Below are positions 33,308 to 42,623 of a DNA stretch of 64,000 bases, piece after piece. A program made the translations under genes and the position numbers. Positions within the stretch are counted from its first letter, which is position 1; each line of letters starts with the position of its first letter. The stretch spans positions 3,038,001 through 3,102,000 of the forward strand of contig NZ_CP014275.1 of the NCBI RefSeq assembly GCF_001578105.1, in the 5' to 3' direction. Source of the DNA: Martelella sp. AD-3. Lineage in GTDB: Bacteria; Pseudomonadota; Alphaproteobacteria; Rhizobiales; Rhizobiaceae. Under the pieces are notes generated by a model that worked only from the letters and a program-made list of their open reading frames with translations, was not told where the DNA came from and searched no databases.

Positions 33308-34399
33308 TCAGGCGGGAAGCGCCTCCTCGATGTCGATACGCCGGCCGTCCGCATCGAAGAGATGCTGATCGGCCGGATCGAAACCGACGCGAACCGTTTC
33401 GCCGACGCGATGCCGCTCCATCTGATGGGTCTGGAAGATGAGCGTCTTGCCGGACGGGAGATCGATATGGACGATGGTTTCGCTGCCGAGATATTCAACG
33501 ATGCGCACCCGTCCCTCCGTCTGGATCGTGCCGCTTTCCGGCTTGATCGCCTCGGGCCGCACGCAGACCGTGACGCGGTCATGGTCTGCGGAAAGCCCGA
33601 CCGGCAGGGGATGGGTTCCGAAATCTTCGAGATCGAGCATGCGTTCAGCGCCGGAGCCGGTGACCGTCGCCTCGAACATGTTGATCTTGGGCGAACCGAT
33701 AAAGCCGGCGACGAAGAGGTTTGCAGGCTTCGTGTAGAGTTCTTCCGGCGTTCCGACCTGTTCGATCCTGCCGGCGCGCAGAACCACGATCCGGGTCGCG
33801 AGCGTCATCGCCTCCACCTGGTCGTGGGTCACATAGATCATCGTCGTCTTCAGCCGCTCGTAGAGGCTGGCCAGTTCCACCCGCATCTGCACACGAAGCT
33901 CGGCATCGAGATTCGACAGCGGCTCGTCGAAGAGAAAGAGCTGCGGCTCGCGCACGATCGAGCGGCCGATCGCGACGCGCTGCTTCTGGCCGCCGGAAAG
34001 CTGGCGGGGCTTGCGATGAAGCAGCGGCTCGATCTGCAGGATCCGCGCCGCCTCGTCCACCCGCCGGTCGATCTCGGCGCGATCCATCTTCAGGTTCTGC
34101 AGACCGAAGGCGAGGTTTTTCCTGACGCTCATATGCGGATAGAGCGCATAGGACTGGAACACCATGGAAAGCTCGCGCTTGGAGGCGGGAAGGTCGTTGA
34201 CCACCTTGCCGTTGATGGCGATCGTCCCGTCGGTGATCTCCTCAAGACCCGCGATCATGCGAAGAAGCGTCGACTTCCCGCAACCGGAGGGGCCGACGAG
34301 GACGAGGAATTCGCCGTCGTGGATTTCCAGATTGAGGTCGTGCATCACCGACAGCGTGCCGTAGGACTTGCCGACTTTTCTGAGTTTGAGTTCAGCCAT
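33308..34399 (-). CDS. sugar ABC transporter ATP-binding protein (UgpC/MsmK type)
   Basis: A 363-residue ATPase: Walker A GPSGCGKST (36-44), Q-loop FQSYALYPHM, signature LSGGQ (134-138), Walker B LFLFDEPLSNLD, and a C-terminal TOBE/MalK-type regulatory domain (about 235-363). It energises the carbohydrate importer encoded just upstream and is the last gene of that operon, 17 bp after the inner-membrane permease. Confidence 0.93.
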   Translation of the reverse strand: MAELKLRKVGKSYGTLSVMHDLNLEIHDGEFLVLVGPSGCGKSTLLRMIAGLEEITDGTIAINGKVVNDLPASKRELSMVFQSYALYPHMSVRKNLAFGLQNLKMDRAEIDRRVDEAARILQIEPLLHRKPRQLSGGQKQRVAIGRSIVREPQLFLFDEPLSNLDAELRVQMRVELASLYERLKTTMIYVTHDQVEAMTLATRIVVLRAGRIEQVGTPEELYTKPANLFVAGFIGSPKINMFEATVTGSGAERMLDLEDFGTHPLPVGLSADHDRVTVCVRPEAIKPESGTIQTEGRVRIVEYLGSETIVHIDLPSGKTLIFQTHQMERHRVGETVRVGFDPADQHLFDADGRRIDIEEALPA

Positions 34400-34416
34400 T
34401 TTCGTTCAGCTCCTCC

Positions 34417-35349
34417 TTACTTCATGCCCGATGTCGCGATGCCGCGAACGATGAGTTTCTGGAAGGCGATGAAGAAGATCACCACCGGCACCAGGGAAAG
34501 CACCGACATGGCGAACATCTGCCCGAAGGCGGACTTGCCCTCCTGGTCGATGAACAGCCTGAGCGCCAGCGGCACGGTGTAGTTCTGGATATCGTTCAGA
34601 TAGATCAGCGGCGCGAGGAAATCCTCCCAGACCCAGATCATCGAGAAGATTGCCGATGTCGCCAGCGCCGGCAGCGACAGCGGCAGGATCACTGCCCAGT
34701 AGATCTTGAAGGCCGAACAGCCGTCGATCTGCGCCGCCTCGTCGAGCTCGCGCGGAATCTGGCGGAAGAACTGCACCATCAGGAAGATGAAGAAGCCGTC
34801 GGACGCCAGGAAGCGCGGAACGATCAGCGGCAGGTAGGTATCGACCCAGCCGAGCTTCAGGAACATGACGTATTGGGGAATGAGGACGACGTGATAGGGG
34901 ATCATCAGCGTCATCATCATCAGCCCGAAGAACAGCCGTTTTCCGGTGAATTCCAGCCGCGCGAAGGCATAGGCGGCAAACGAGCAGGAAAACAGGTTGC
35001 CGAGAACCGACAGCACCGTGACGATGGTCGAGTTGCGGTAGAAGATCGAGAAGGAAACAGGCAGCGCCTCCCATCCTCCGGTGTAGTTGCTCCAGTTGAA
35101 GGTTGACGGCCAGAGGCCGAGGCTTCCGAATATCTCGTTCTCCGGCTTCAGCGAAGACGCCAGAAGCCAGAGCAGCGGATAGAGCATGATGAACGAGAAC
35201 ACGATCAGGAAGATATGCTTGAACAGCCGCGCCCGCCTCTCCCGCTTGTTCTTCGCCAGCCTGTATTCATGCGCGACGCGGGCCGCCTCGTCGCGCTCGG
35301 CCTCCAGTTCCGTTTCGGCCAGCGCGGCCTCAGTCGCGTTCATTTTCAT
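34417..35349 (-). CDS. carbohydrate ABC transporter permease (MalG-type)
   Basis: A 310-residue permease with six hydrophobic segments and the EAA loop ELDEAAQIDGCSAFKIYWAVILPLSLPAL that docks the ATPase; the C-terminus GIATSGMK is typical of MalG-type subunits. The N-terminal ~50 residues are charged and coiled (AALAETELEAERDEAARVAHEYRLAKNKRERR). Start taken at 35349 (MKMNATEA), overlapping the previous gene by 20 bp; ATG two codons on is an alternative. The longer in-frame start at 35382 lies deep inside the upstream gene. Confidence 0.9.
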   Translation of the reverse strand: MKMNATEAALAETELEAERDEAARVAHEYRLAKNKRERRARLFKHIFLIVFSFIMLYPLLWLLASSLKPENEIFGSLGLWPSTFNWSNYTGGWEALPVSFSIFYRNSTIVTVLSVLGNLFSCSFAAYAFARLEFTGKRLFFGLMMMTLMIPYHVVLIPQYVMFLKLGWVDTYLPLIVPRFLASDGFFIFLMVQFFRQIPRELDEAAQIDGCSAFKIYWAVILPLSLPALATSAIFSMIWVWEDFLAPLIYLNDIQNYTVPLALRLFIDQEGKSAFGQMFAMSVLSLVPVVIFFIAFQKLIVRGIATSGMK

Positions 35350-36223
35350 AATGCACCCAATATTTCGAGGTCGCGAAGGCAAGCGCGGTGAACAGGCCGA
35401 TGATCACCAGAAGCACCCAGGCAAGCGCCGAGGCATAACCCATGCGGAAGAACTTGAAGGCCTCATTGAAGAGGTAGACGGTATAGACCAAAAGGCTGTC
35501 GGCCGGCCCGCCCGTGCCGTTCGAGATGATGAAGGCGGGCGAGAAGATCTTGAACGCCTCGATGATCTGCAGCACCAGATTGAAGAACACGACCGGGGCG
35601 AGCATCGGCAGGGTGATCGCATAGAACTTGCGGAAGCGTGAGGTTCCGTCGATATCCGCCGCCTCGTAGAGATCCTTCGGAATGCCGCGAAGCCCTGCCA
35701 GGAAGATCAGCATCGGCGCGCCGAACTGCCAGATCGCCAGCACGATCAGCGTGTAGATCGAGGTTGAGGGATTGGTGATCCAGCCGATGCCCTGAATGCC
35801 GAAGACGGCGAGCACCTGGTTGACCACGCCGTCGATCGAGAATAGCTGCCGCCACAGGATCGCGATCGCGATAGATGCGCCGAGCAGCGACGGCAGGTAG
35901 AAGATCGCGCGGTAAAGCCCGATCGTCCTGAGCCCCTTGTCGAGCAGCATGGCGACGCCGAGCGCCATGATCAGCCTCAGGGGCACGGCGAAGACGACAT
36001 AATGGAAGGTGACTTCCAGCGTCTTCCAGAACCGCCGGTCGCGGGTGAACATGTAGATGTAGTTGTCGAGCCCGGTCCAGCGCGGGTCGCCGACCATGTC
36101 ATAGCGCGTGAATGACAGATAGAGCGAGACCAGAATCGGACCGATGGCGAGCAGGAAGAACCCGATCAGCCAGGGCGTCAGGAACATGTAGCCGGAAGCG
36201 TTGCGCGCTTTCGTATTCTTCAT
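35330..36223 (-). CDS. carbohydrate ABC transporter permease (MalF/UgpA-type)
   Basis: A 297-residue six-helix permease. The N-terminus YMFLTPWLIGFFLLAIGPILVSLYLSF and the EAA loop DLYEAADIDGTSRFRKFYAITLPMLAPV identify the MalF/UgpA group. It forms the channel with the MalG-type subunit, whose gene overlaps its 3' end. A strong hairpin separates it from the binding-protein gene upstream, a usual arrangement that keeps permease level below binding-protein level. Confidence 0.92.
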   Translation of the reverse strand: MKNTKARNASGYMFLTPWLIGFFLLAIGPILVSLYLSFTRYDMVGDPRWTGLDNYIYMFTRDRRFWKTLEVTFHYVVFAVPLRLIMALGVAMLLDKGLRTIGLYRAIFYLPSLLGASIAIAILWRQLFSIDGVVNQVLAVFGIQGIGWITNPSTSIYTLIVLAIWQFGAPMLIFLAGLRGIPKDLYEAADIDGTSRFRKFYAITLPMLAPVVFFNLVLQIIEAFKIFSPAFIISNGTGGPADSLLVYTVYLFNEAFKFFRMGYASALAWVLLVIIGLFTALAFATSKYWVHYENERD

Positions 36224-36248
36224 CGAACCACTCTTTCAGACGGAAGAG

Positions 36249-36276
36249 CCGGTCCCCGACGCAAAGCGGGGACCGG
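36249..36276 (-). terminator. intercistronic hairpin after the first sugar-binding protein
   Basis: CCGGTCCCCG and CGGGGACCGG form a perfect 10-bp stem around ACGCAAAG (plus-strand reading), 8 bp past the binding-protein stop and about 25 bp before the permease start. No T run. Likely a mRNA 3'-end stabiliser or partial terminator within the ABC operon. Confidence 0.6.
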
Positions 36277-36283
36277 TCCTTGA

Positions 36284-37567
36284 TCAGCGGGCGCGATCGA
36301 TGATCGCCTGGGCATCGTCAACGAACACTTCGGCCGCCTGCTGCGGCGCGATGTCGCCGAGCACCACATTGGTGGCGGCGCGGATGAAGGCATCGCGCAC
36401 TTCGCCGGCACCCTTCGGCTCGGGCGGCGGCAGCGGCCCGACCTTGTCCTGGATGGCGTTGAAGTAGTCCACAGAGACCTTTTCGGCCGGCGTGAAGTCG
36501 GGTGCCAGAGCCGCACGGACATCCGGATTGGCGGGAATGCCGCGTTCCAGGCCAAGAACCTTGGTCGCCTCCGGATTGTTGATCCAGTCGTTCATGTACA
36601 TGATCGCCGCTTCCGGATCCTCGCTGTCGCGCGTCAGGCTCATGAACATCGAAGGCTTGATGAACTGGCCGGGATCGCCGCCTTCCTTGTGCGGCACCAT
36701 TGCGGCGCCGACCGGGTCCTGCATCAGCGCCTGAACGCCGACGATCTGGTTCGACCAGAAGTTTGAAATCGCGGTATCGCCTGCGACGATGCCGACGTCG
36801 GACATTGGCAGGTTGGCGTCGAGCGACTTGTCGGCGGAGCGAAGCACGCTGGCGTCCCTCAGATCGCGCCAGAACTGCCAGTAATCCGCGATGATATCCG
36901 GCGTGACGGTGACGTCGCCCTCGGGCCCGAAGAAACTGCTGCCATTCTGACGGATCCAGACTTCGCAGACCTCGAGAACCACCGAGCAGTCGTCGGAGCC
37001 CTTGACCTTGCCGCCGGTCGCCTCGGTAATGGTCTTGCAGACATCGGCGAACTGATCCCAGGTCCAGTTGATCACGTCGGTATCGGCGACGCCGGCTTCC
37101 TCGAAGATCGTCTCGTTGTAGACGAAAACCTGGCTGTTGGAGCCGATGTTCAGCGCATAAAGCTTGCCGTCGACCATGCCGCCCTGCAGCGGGCCCTTGT
37201 CGAAATTCGAGAGGTCGAGGCCGTTGCCGATGAAGGGATCGAGCTCCTGCAGCGCGCCGCGACGCACATATTCGAACAGGAAGCGGTAGTCCATCTGCAC
37301 CAGATCGGCCATGTTGCGGCCCGCGGTCTGGGTGGCCATCTTGGTCCAGTAGTCGCCCCAGCCGATCGTCTCGCCCGACACGGAAATGCCAGGATGGTTC
37401 TTTTCAAAGACCTCGATCACCTCAAAGGTGCGTCTGTCGCGCTCGGGATTGCCCCACCAGAAATGGCGGATGCTCCGGTCCTGGGCAAACGCCGGCATGG
37501 ACGGCAGACCGGCGGCCAGCGCCAGTCCGCCCGTTGTGGTCAGAAATTTTCTACGTGAAACGGCCAT
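36284..37567 (-). CDS. sugar ABC transporter substrate-binding protein, Tat-exported (SBP1)
   Basis: A 427-residue periplasmic binding protein of the family 1 (MalE/UgpB) type. The N-terminus MAVSRRKFLTTTGGLALAAG is a twin-arginine signal (SRRKFL), cleaved near AFA. The mature part begins SIRHFWWGNPERDRRTFEVI. Tat export means it folds in the cytoplasm. It is about half identical by eye, and equal in length, to the gene immediately upstream (SBP2), indicating tandem duplication. Likely ligand: a rhamnose-containing oligosaccharide, inferred from GH78/GH105 neighbours. Confidence 0.9.
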   Translation of the reverse strand: MAVSRRKFLTTTGGLALAAGLPSMPAFAQDRSIRHFWWGNPERDRRTFEVIEVFEKNHPGISVSGETIGWGDYWTKMATQTAGRNMADLVQMDYRFLFEYVRRGALQELDPFIGNGLDLSNFDKGPLQGGMVDGKLYALNIGSNSQVFVYNETIFEEAGVADTDVINWTWDQFADVCKTITEATGGKVKGSDDCSVVLEVCEVWIRQNGSSFFGPEGDVTVTPDIIADYWQFWRDLRDASVLRSADKSLDANLPMSDVGIVAGDTAISNFWSNQIVGVQALMQDPVGAAMVPHKEGGDPGQFIKPSMFMSLTRDSEDPEAAIMYMNDWINNPEATKVLGLERGIPANPDVRAALAPDFTPAEKVSVDYFNAIQDKVGPLPPPEPKGAGEVRDAFIRAATNVVLGDIAPQQAAEVFVDDAQAIIDRAR

Positions 37568-37593
37568 AAACTCCTCCTTTTCATGGCAACGAT

Positions 37594-37629
37594 GACCCGG
37601 CGATAAAGGTGTCGGAACGCCGCAGGGTC
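37594..37629 (-). terminator. imperfect hairpin between the two binding-protein genes
   Basis: On the minus strand GACCCTGCGGCG pairs with CGCCGGGTC (2-base bulge) around a 15-base loop, in the 88-bp gap between SBP2 and SBP1. Possible attenuator; weak evidence. Confidence 0.35.
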
Positions 37630-37655
37630 AGGCAGGTTTTCGGGTAAACGCGCGC

Positions 37656-38939
37656 TCACATACGCGCGCGTTCAAGAATAGCAGACGCATCCTCCACAAA
37701 GCGCGCGGCTCCGTCTTCGGGCGAAACATAGCCCAGGACGACATCTGTGCCCGTCCGCATGAAGCTGTCCCTGACCTCTCCGACCCCCTTCGGCGCAGGA
37801 TTGGGCACGGGACCGACCTTGCCCTGAATGCCGGCGTAATAATCGACGACCTTGGCTTCGGTATCGGAGAGCACCGGCATCAGCGCGTCGCGTCCCATCG
37901 CGCTCGGCGGAATACCGCGATCGATACCCAGGACCCGAATGGCATCCGGGCTCGACACCCAGTCATTGATATAGGCCAGCACGGCATCGATATTCTCGGC
38001 ATCGCGGGAAATCGAGAGATACATCGACGGCAATATATATTGCCCGTATGCCATGCCGGCGCGGCGCGGCACCATTGCCAGGCCCACGGGGTCCTGCATC
38101 AGGCTCTGAACGGCCACGGCCTGATTGGCATAACGGAAGGTGGTCGCCGTGGTGCCGCTGACGATGCCGAGGTCGCTCATCGGCTTGTCGACACGCACGG
38201 TCGCGTCCGGGCCCTCGATAATGCCCGCCTTGCGCAGGTCGGTCCAGAACCGCCAATAGGACCCGACGTCCTCGGCCGTCACCTGAAGCTCGCCGTCCTT
38301 CGAATAGAGATCATGGCCATTTTCGCGGCCCCAGACCTCGAAATTCTCGATATAAAGCGACAAATCCTCGCTGCCGGTAACGGCTCCTTCCGTCGCATCC
38401 GTAATCTTCTGGCAGGCATCGGCGAATGTATCCGTCGTCCAGCCGAACCTGTCGAAGGCGACGCCCGCCTCGTCAAAAACACGCTGATTATAGGGAATGA
38501 CCTGGCTCGTCGCGCCGATATTGATGCCGTAGAGCATCCCGTCGACCATGCCGCTATCGAGCGCGCCTTCGTCATAGAAGCTGACATCGATGCCGTTTCC
38601 AAGGTAGTCATCAAGCGGGACGAGCGCGCCGCGCTGAACATATTCATGCAGGTAGATATAAGGCATCTGCACAATGTCAGCCATGTTCCGGCCGGCCGTC
38701 TGCGTTGCCATCTTGGCCCAGTAATCCCCCCAGCCGATGGTCTCGCCGGACACCGCAATATCGGGGTGGGCCTGCTGAAACCAGTCGATATAGGCGAAGG
38801 TGCGCCTGTCGCGCTCCGGATTGCCCCACCAGAAGTGGCGGATGCTCTTTTGCTGCGCCCAGGCCGGAGCAGCCGGCAAGCCGGCGCCAAGCGCCAAACC
38901 GCCCGAAACCGTCAAGAATGTCCTGCGAGTAACAACCAT
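37656..38939 (-). CDS. sugar ABC transporter substrate-binding protein, Tat-exported (SBP2)
   Basis: A 427-residue paralogue of SBP1, first in the transporter operon. Signal MVVTRRTFLTVSGGLALGAG has the twin-arginine motif TRRTFL, cleaved near AWA. Strongly shared blocks with SBP1 include SIRHFWWGNPERDRRTF, SGETIGWGDYW.KMATQTAGRNMAD and LMQDPVG.AMVP. The ATG at 38939 has GGGAGGGG just upstream; the frame is open to 39125 but lacks a signal there. Differences cluster in the presumed ligand-binding halves (for example YRFLFEYVRRG versus YIYLHEYVQRG), suggesting two related ligands for one transporter. Confidence 0.9.
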   Translation of the reverse strand: MVVTRRTFLTVSGGLALGAGLPAAPAWAQQKSIRHFWWGNPERDRRTFAYIDWFQQAHPDIAVSGETIGWGDYWAKMATQTAGRNMADIVQMPYIYLHEYVQRGALVPLDDYLGNGIDVSFYDEGALDSGMVDGMLYGINIGATSQVIPYNQRVFDEAGVAFDRFGWTTDTFADACQKITDATEGAVTGSEDLSLYIENFEVWGRENGHDLYSKDGELQVTAEDVGSYWRFWTDLRKAGIIEGPDATVRVDKPMSDLGIVSGTTATTFRYANQAVAVQSLMQDPVGLAMVPRRAGMAYGQYILPSMYLSISRDAENIDAVLAYINDWVSSPDAIRVLGIDRGIPPSAMGRDALMPVLSDTEAKVVDYYAGIQGKVGPVPNPAPKGVGEVRDSFMRTGTDVVLGYVSPEDGAARFVEDASAILERARM

Positions 38940-39072
38940 AACCCCTCCCTTTTGGAACGCACGGCAAAGGCCGCCCCGTCGTTCAGCCGACCCGCATTGT
39001 TCCTCCCGGCAGGCCTTGTCCGACGTGATCCGTTCCAGCTTAGCCGCAAATTCAAACATGCGGACCATTTTT

Positions 39073-39096
39073 TTTGAAACGTCATTCCGTTTTAAA
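39073..39096. promoter_or_regulatory. candidate operator upstream of the sugar ABC operon
   Basis: TTTGAAACG-N6-CGTTTTAAA is a 9-bp inverted repeat with one mismatch, 134 bp upstream of SBP2 in a 285-bp gap that holds no gene. The GAAAC/GTTTT core resembles KdgR-type sites, which fits the KdgR-like regulator at 32061-32855; the link is inferred. Confidence 0.45.
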
Positions 39097-39224
39097 TTTA
39101 CACCACAGGAATTGACCGAATGCAAGTCGAAACTCGCCCTCCCCGGGGTTCGCGTGCATGCGGCAAGTTGCCGGACCCTGCGTTTGCCGCCGTCGCGCGG
39201 ACAGAGACAGCGCTCGGAAAAAAA

Positions 39225-41879
39225 TCAGCCGGGAAGGAAGAAGCGGAAGCGATGCGGTCCGGAGGCAAGGTGAAGATGACGCCCCGCAAACGGCGCATCG
39301 TCGACTGTCACGGCGCCAAGTCCCTCCGGCAGTTCGACATCCGCCGTAACGGAGGGCGGCAGGACCAGATCCCATGCGCCGGCGTCTCCGTCGATCCGCC
39401 AGCGACTTTCCACCATGCCCGTGCGCGCCTCGTAGGCCGCCGTGACGTGGCCGATGCGACGATCGAAGACCGGGCGCGCCAGAACATGGCCGTAGCCCGG
39501 TCCCGCAGCGCTCCAGTCGATGCCGGCTAGACGCGACCAGATCCACTCGCCGACCGCGCCATAGGCATAATGGTTGAAGGAATTCATGTTCGGGCTCTGG
39601 AAACCACTCTCAGGCGTCCAGCCGTCCCAGCGCTCCCAGATGGTCGTTGCGCCGTGGGCAATCGAAAAACCCCAGGAGGGATAGGTTTCCTTCAGCAAGA
39701 GATCGACGGCGCGGGCCGACCCGATATGATCGGCAACCACCGGGCAGACATGGCGCACGCCGAGAAAACCTGTCTGCAGGTGCCAGTCCGCCGCCTCGAA
39801 GAGCGCCTTGAGGCGAGAGGCCGCCGCGCCGCGCAAGCCCTGGGGCAGGATGGCGAAGTCGAGCGCCAGGAGATAGGCCGTCTGCGTATCGGAGATCAGC
39901 CTGCCGTCGCGCCAATAGGCCTCGACAAAGGCCTCTCGCAGGCGCGTGCCCAATGCCGTCCAGCGAGCCCTGTCCCGCCCTGTCGCGCCAGCAATCTTCT
40001 CCATCAGGTCGGCGAGATGCACCCAGTAGGCGCTCGCCACCAGGAAGGGATCGGTCTTCGGTCCGACATTCAGCCAGTCGCCGTAATTGTTGTTGTTGCG
40101 GTTGACGCGCAGCCCGTCCGGATTGGCAGCCTCGATATACTCCATCCATGCTACGAAACGGTCGTAGTTCCCGACGAGAAGCTCCCGGTCGCCGTAGCGC
40201 AGAAAATGGTGCCAGGCCATGATGATGGGGGCATCGCCCCAGCCGGGGGCGCCGGGCTGCGGGGTCAGGCGATAGGGATTGAGCGGCTTGGTCGGGGCGA
40301 CATCGGGAAAGGCTCCCTCCGGCGACTGTCCGTCGGCAAGATCCACCATCCATTTGTTGAGGAAGGCCTCGACATCCATGTTGTAGCCGGCCGTGCGCCA
40401 GAACACCTGCGCATCCGCGGACCAGCCATAGCGCTCGTCGCGCTGCGGGCAATCGGTGGGCACCGACAGGAAGTTGCCGCGCTGGCCCCAGACGATATTC
40501 GACAACAGCTTGTTGACCAGCGGGTTGCCGGTTTCGATCTTTCCGCGCACCGGGGTGTCGGTCTGGATGGCGATCGCGGTGATTTCCAGCTCGCTCTCCG
40601 CCGCACCCTCGATGACGAGACCCGCATACTGGAAGCCCCGGAAGGTGAAGCGCGGCTTGAACGCCTCCTCGCCCTTGCCCCCGGCGATGTAGATATCCTC
40701 GTTCACCGCGTAGCGCATATTCTCGAGGTAGAGCGCGCCATCCTCGGTCAGCCGCTCGGCAAAGCGCAGGCGGAAGACGGTGCCTGCCGGAGCCTTCACC
40801 CTGAGTTCGGCATAGCCCGCAAGGTTTTGCGAGAAATCATAGATCCGCATGCCGTCCTTTTCGTGGAGGAAGCGACCTTCGAACCGCGCCACCTCGCGGG
40901 CGGGCTGCACGCGCTGTGCATCAAGGAGCGGCGCGCCGGGCTCGGGGATGAAGGCCTCGACAGGCTGCCAGGAGGCGGCATCGAAGCCGGCCGCGTTCCA
41001 GCCGTCGATCTCCAGCCGCGCGTCATAAGCCTCGCCGGCCAGGAAATCGCTGTAGAGGATCGGGCCTTGCGCCGTCTGCCAGTTGCCGTCGCTGACGACC
41101 CTCTCGACGCGCCCATCGGCATATTGCAGATGGATCTGGCACTTGAAGGCAGGGCGGCCGCCGTAATGGTTGCCGGCGCGGCGCTGGTTATGGCCGATCC
41201 GGCCGGAATACCAGCCCTCGCCGAGGATCGCGCCGATGACATTTTCGCCGGCAGCGAACATGTCTGTCACATCGAAGGTCTGGTATTCGACGCGGCTGTG
41301 ATAATCCGTCCAGCCCGGCGCCATCACGTGGTCGCCAACGCGGGCGCCGTTGATGAAAAACTCGTAGAGACCGAGCGCCGTCACATAGGCAAGGGCGCGC
41401 ACCGGCTTTTCGTCCAGTGCCACGGCCCGGCGCAGATAATCGGCAGGCCGCGCCTGAAACCGGTTGTCGTAGCGGTTGCCCTGCGGCACGTCGCGGCCGG
41501 CGGGCAGCACGAAATAACGCGCGATCCACTCCGCCTCCCAGTCCTCGGCCCGAAGCCCGGTGAAAAAACGGACAGGCGGAGCGAAGCCCGAGCCCTGCCC
41601 GTCCTCGTCCCAAAGCTCGACCGACCACCAGACGGCGCGGTCGGAGGCGGGCGGCGCGCCGTCCCAGACCATCCCCGGCCAACTGCCCTCTCGCCTGCCG
41701 CTGTCGAAGAGGTCGCCCCGCCCCTCCGCGAGGTCATCAAGGTTGCTGCCCGCGACCACCCGGAAGGCCTGTTGCGCCTTCGCATCGCCGCTCACGCTCC
41801 AGGAAAAGCGCGGCAATTCGCCGTTCAGCCCGCTTGCGTCCTCAAGGGCCGCAACGCGCAGGTTCAAGGGTTTCAGCAT
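39225..41879 (-). CDS. GH78 alpha-L-rhamnosidase
   Basis: An 884-residue enzyme releasing L-rhamnose from alpha-linked oligosaccharides. Domain order: an N-terminal Ig-like domain (LRVAALEDASGLNGELPRFSWSV), beta-sandwich domains with ALGLYEFFINGARVGDHVMAPGWTDY and ILGEGWYSGRIG, the (alpha/alpha)6 catalytic barrel with DCPQRDERYGW (about 474-484, general-acid region) and TTIWERWDGW (about 743-750, catalytic-base region), and a C-terminal beta domain. There is no signal peptide, so it acts on imported substrate. It is 30 bp downstream of the GntR gene on the same strand. Confidence 0.93.
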   Translation of the reverse strand: MLKPLNLRVAALEDASGLNGELPRFSWSVSGDAKAQQAFRVVAGSNLDDLAEGRGDLFDSGRREGSWPGMVWDGAPPASDRAVWWSVELWDEDGQGSGFAPPVRFFTGLRAEDWEAEWIARYFVLPAGRDVPQGNRYDNRFQARPADYLRRAVALDEKPVRALAYVTALGLYEFFINGARVGDHVMAPGWTDYHSRVEYQTFDVTDMFAAGENVIGAILGEGWYSGRIGHNQRRAGNHYGGRPAFKCQIHLQYADGRVERVVSDGNWQTAQGPILYSDFLAGEAYDARLEIDGWNAAGFDAASWQPVEAFIPEPGAPLLDAQRVQPAREVARFEGRFLHEKDGMRIYDFSQNLAGYAELRVKAPAGTVFRLRFAERLTEDGALYLENMRYAVNEDIYIAGGKGEEAFKPRFTFRGFQYAGLVIEGAAESELEITAIAIQTDTPVRGKIETGNPLVNKLLSNIVWGQRGNFLSVPTDCPQRDERYGWSADAQVFWRTAGYNMDVEAFLNKWMVDLADGQSPEGAFPDVAPTKPLNPYRLTPQPGAPGWGDAPIIMAWHHFLRYGDRELLVGNYDRFVAWMEYIEAANPDGLRVNRNNNNYGDWLNVGPKTDPFLVASAYWVHLADLMEKIAGATGRDRARWTALGTRLREAFVEAYWRDGRLISDTQTAYLLALDFAILPQGLRGAAASRLKALFEAADWHLQTGFLGVRHVCPVVADHIGSARAVDLLLKETYPSWGFSIAHGATTIWERWDGWTPESGFQSPNMNSFNHYAYGAVGEWIWSRLAGIDWSAAGPGYGHVLARPVFDRRIGHVTAAYEARTGMVESRWRIDGDAGAWDLVLPPSVTADVELPEGLGAVTVDDAPFAGRHLHLASGPHRFRFFLPG

Positions 41880-41909
41880 CTCTCTGCTCCCCGGATTTCG
41901 TGAATGATC

Positions 41910-42578
41910 TCAAAGCTGAAGCGCGCGGTTTCGGGCATTGCGCACATGCTTGTCCATCGCATCGATGGCGGCGATCCGGTCGCGTTTCTGGATGGCGTCG
42001 ATCACCGCCAGGTGATCGCCGAAAGCTTCCGGCAGCACGGTCTCGTTGAGCCGGATCCGGTCGAGCTTGATCAGGCGCATGCGGATGGCGTTGATGTTGT
42101 AGGCATTGCGCAAAAGCTCGTTGTCGGTGGCGGAGATCAGCAGGTTGTGGAAGCCGGTATCGATCTCCTGGCCGCGCGCCAGAAGCTCCGGCGTCGGCGC
42201 CTTTTTCACCGCCTCGACGATATCCGTATGCAGCTTGCGCTGACTTTCAAGCACGGCATCGGACATCTCTCTGACCGCGTGGATCACCGCCTCGCGCTCA
42301 AGGGCCGCGCGCATCTGGAACGTGTTGCGAATCATAGACAGATCGATCGCCGGGATCAGGATGCCGCGCTGCGGCAGCACGCTGACGAGCCCCTCGGCCT
42401 GAAGCCGCGGCAGAAGCTCGCGCAGCGCGCCGATCGAAAGGTTCAGCATATCCACCAGCGCACGCTGGGAGACCATCTGCCCGGGCCTGAGCTGCCCGCT
42501 CATCAGCGCATCCTGAAAAAGGTCGTAGGCGGCGTCCTTGACGCCCGCCTGACCGGCCTCGGCCGCACCCTGTTTCAT
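41910..42578 (-). CDS. GntR-family regulator with FCD domain
   Basis: A 222-residue regulator: N-terminal winged helix (about 10-80, AYDLFQDALMSGQLRPGQMVSQRALVDMLNLSIGALRELLPRLQAEGLVSVLPQRG) and an all-helical FCD effector domain (about 95-215) with the metal/ligand His-Asp pattern (EIDTGFHNLLISATDN; EAFGDHLAVIDAI; KHVRNARNR). AAGGAGG precedes the ATG at 42578; a GTG at 42608 is in frame but has no site. It lies between the dapA-like and GH78 genes and probably controls them and the divergent TRAP genes through the dyad at 43556-43570. Confidence 0.88.
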   Translation of the reverse strand: MKQGAAEAGQAGVKDAAYDLFQDALMSGQLRPGQMVSQRALVDMLNLSIGALRELLPRLQAEGLVSVLPQRGILIPAIDLSMIRNTFQMRAALEREAVIHAVREMSDAVLESQRKLHTDIVEAVKKAPTPELLARGQEIDTGFHNLLISATDNELLRNAYNINAIRMRLIKLDRIRLNETVLPEAFGDHLAVIDAIQKRDRIAAIDAMDKHVRNARNRALQL

Positions 42579-42623
42579 CACGCCCGTTCCTCCTTGCTTT
42601 GCCACCACGCCGAAGCATGCGTC

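Noticed and set aside
39570..41903. A 777-codon plus-strand open frame opposite the rhamnosidase
   Set aside because: GH78 on the minus strand is unambiguous; the opposite frame has no recognisable domain.
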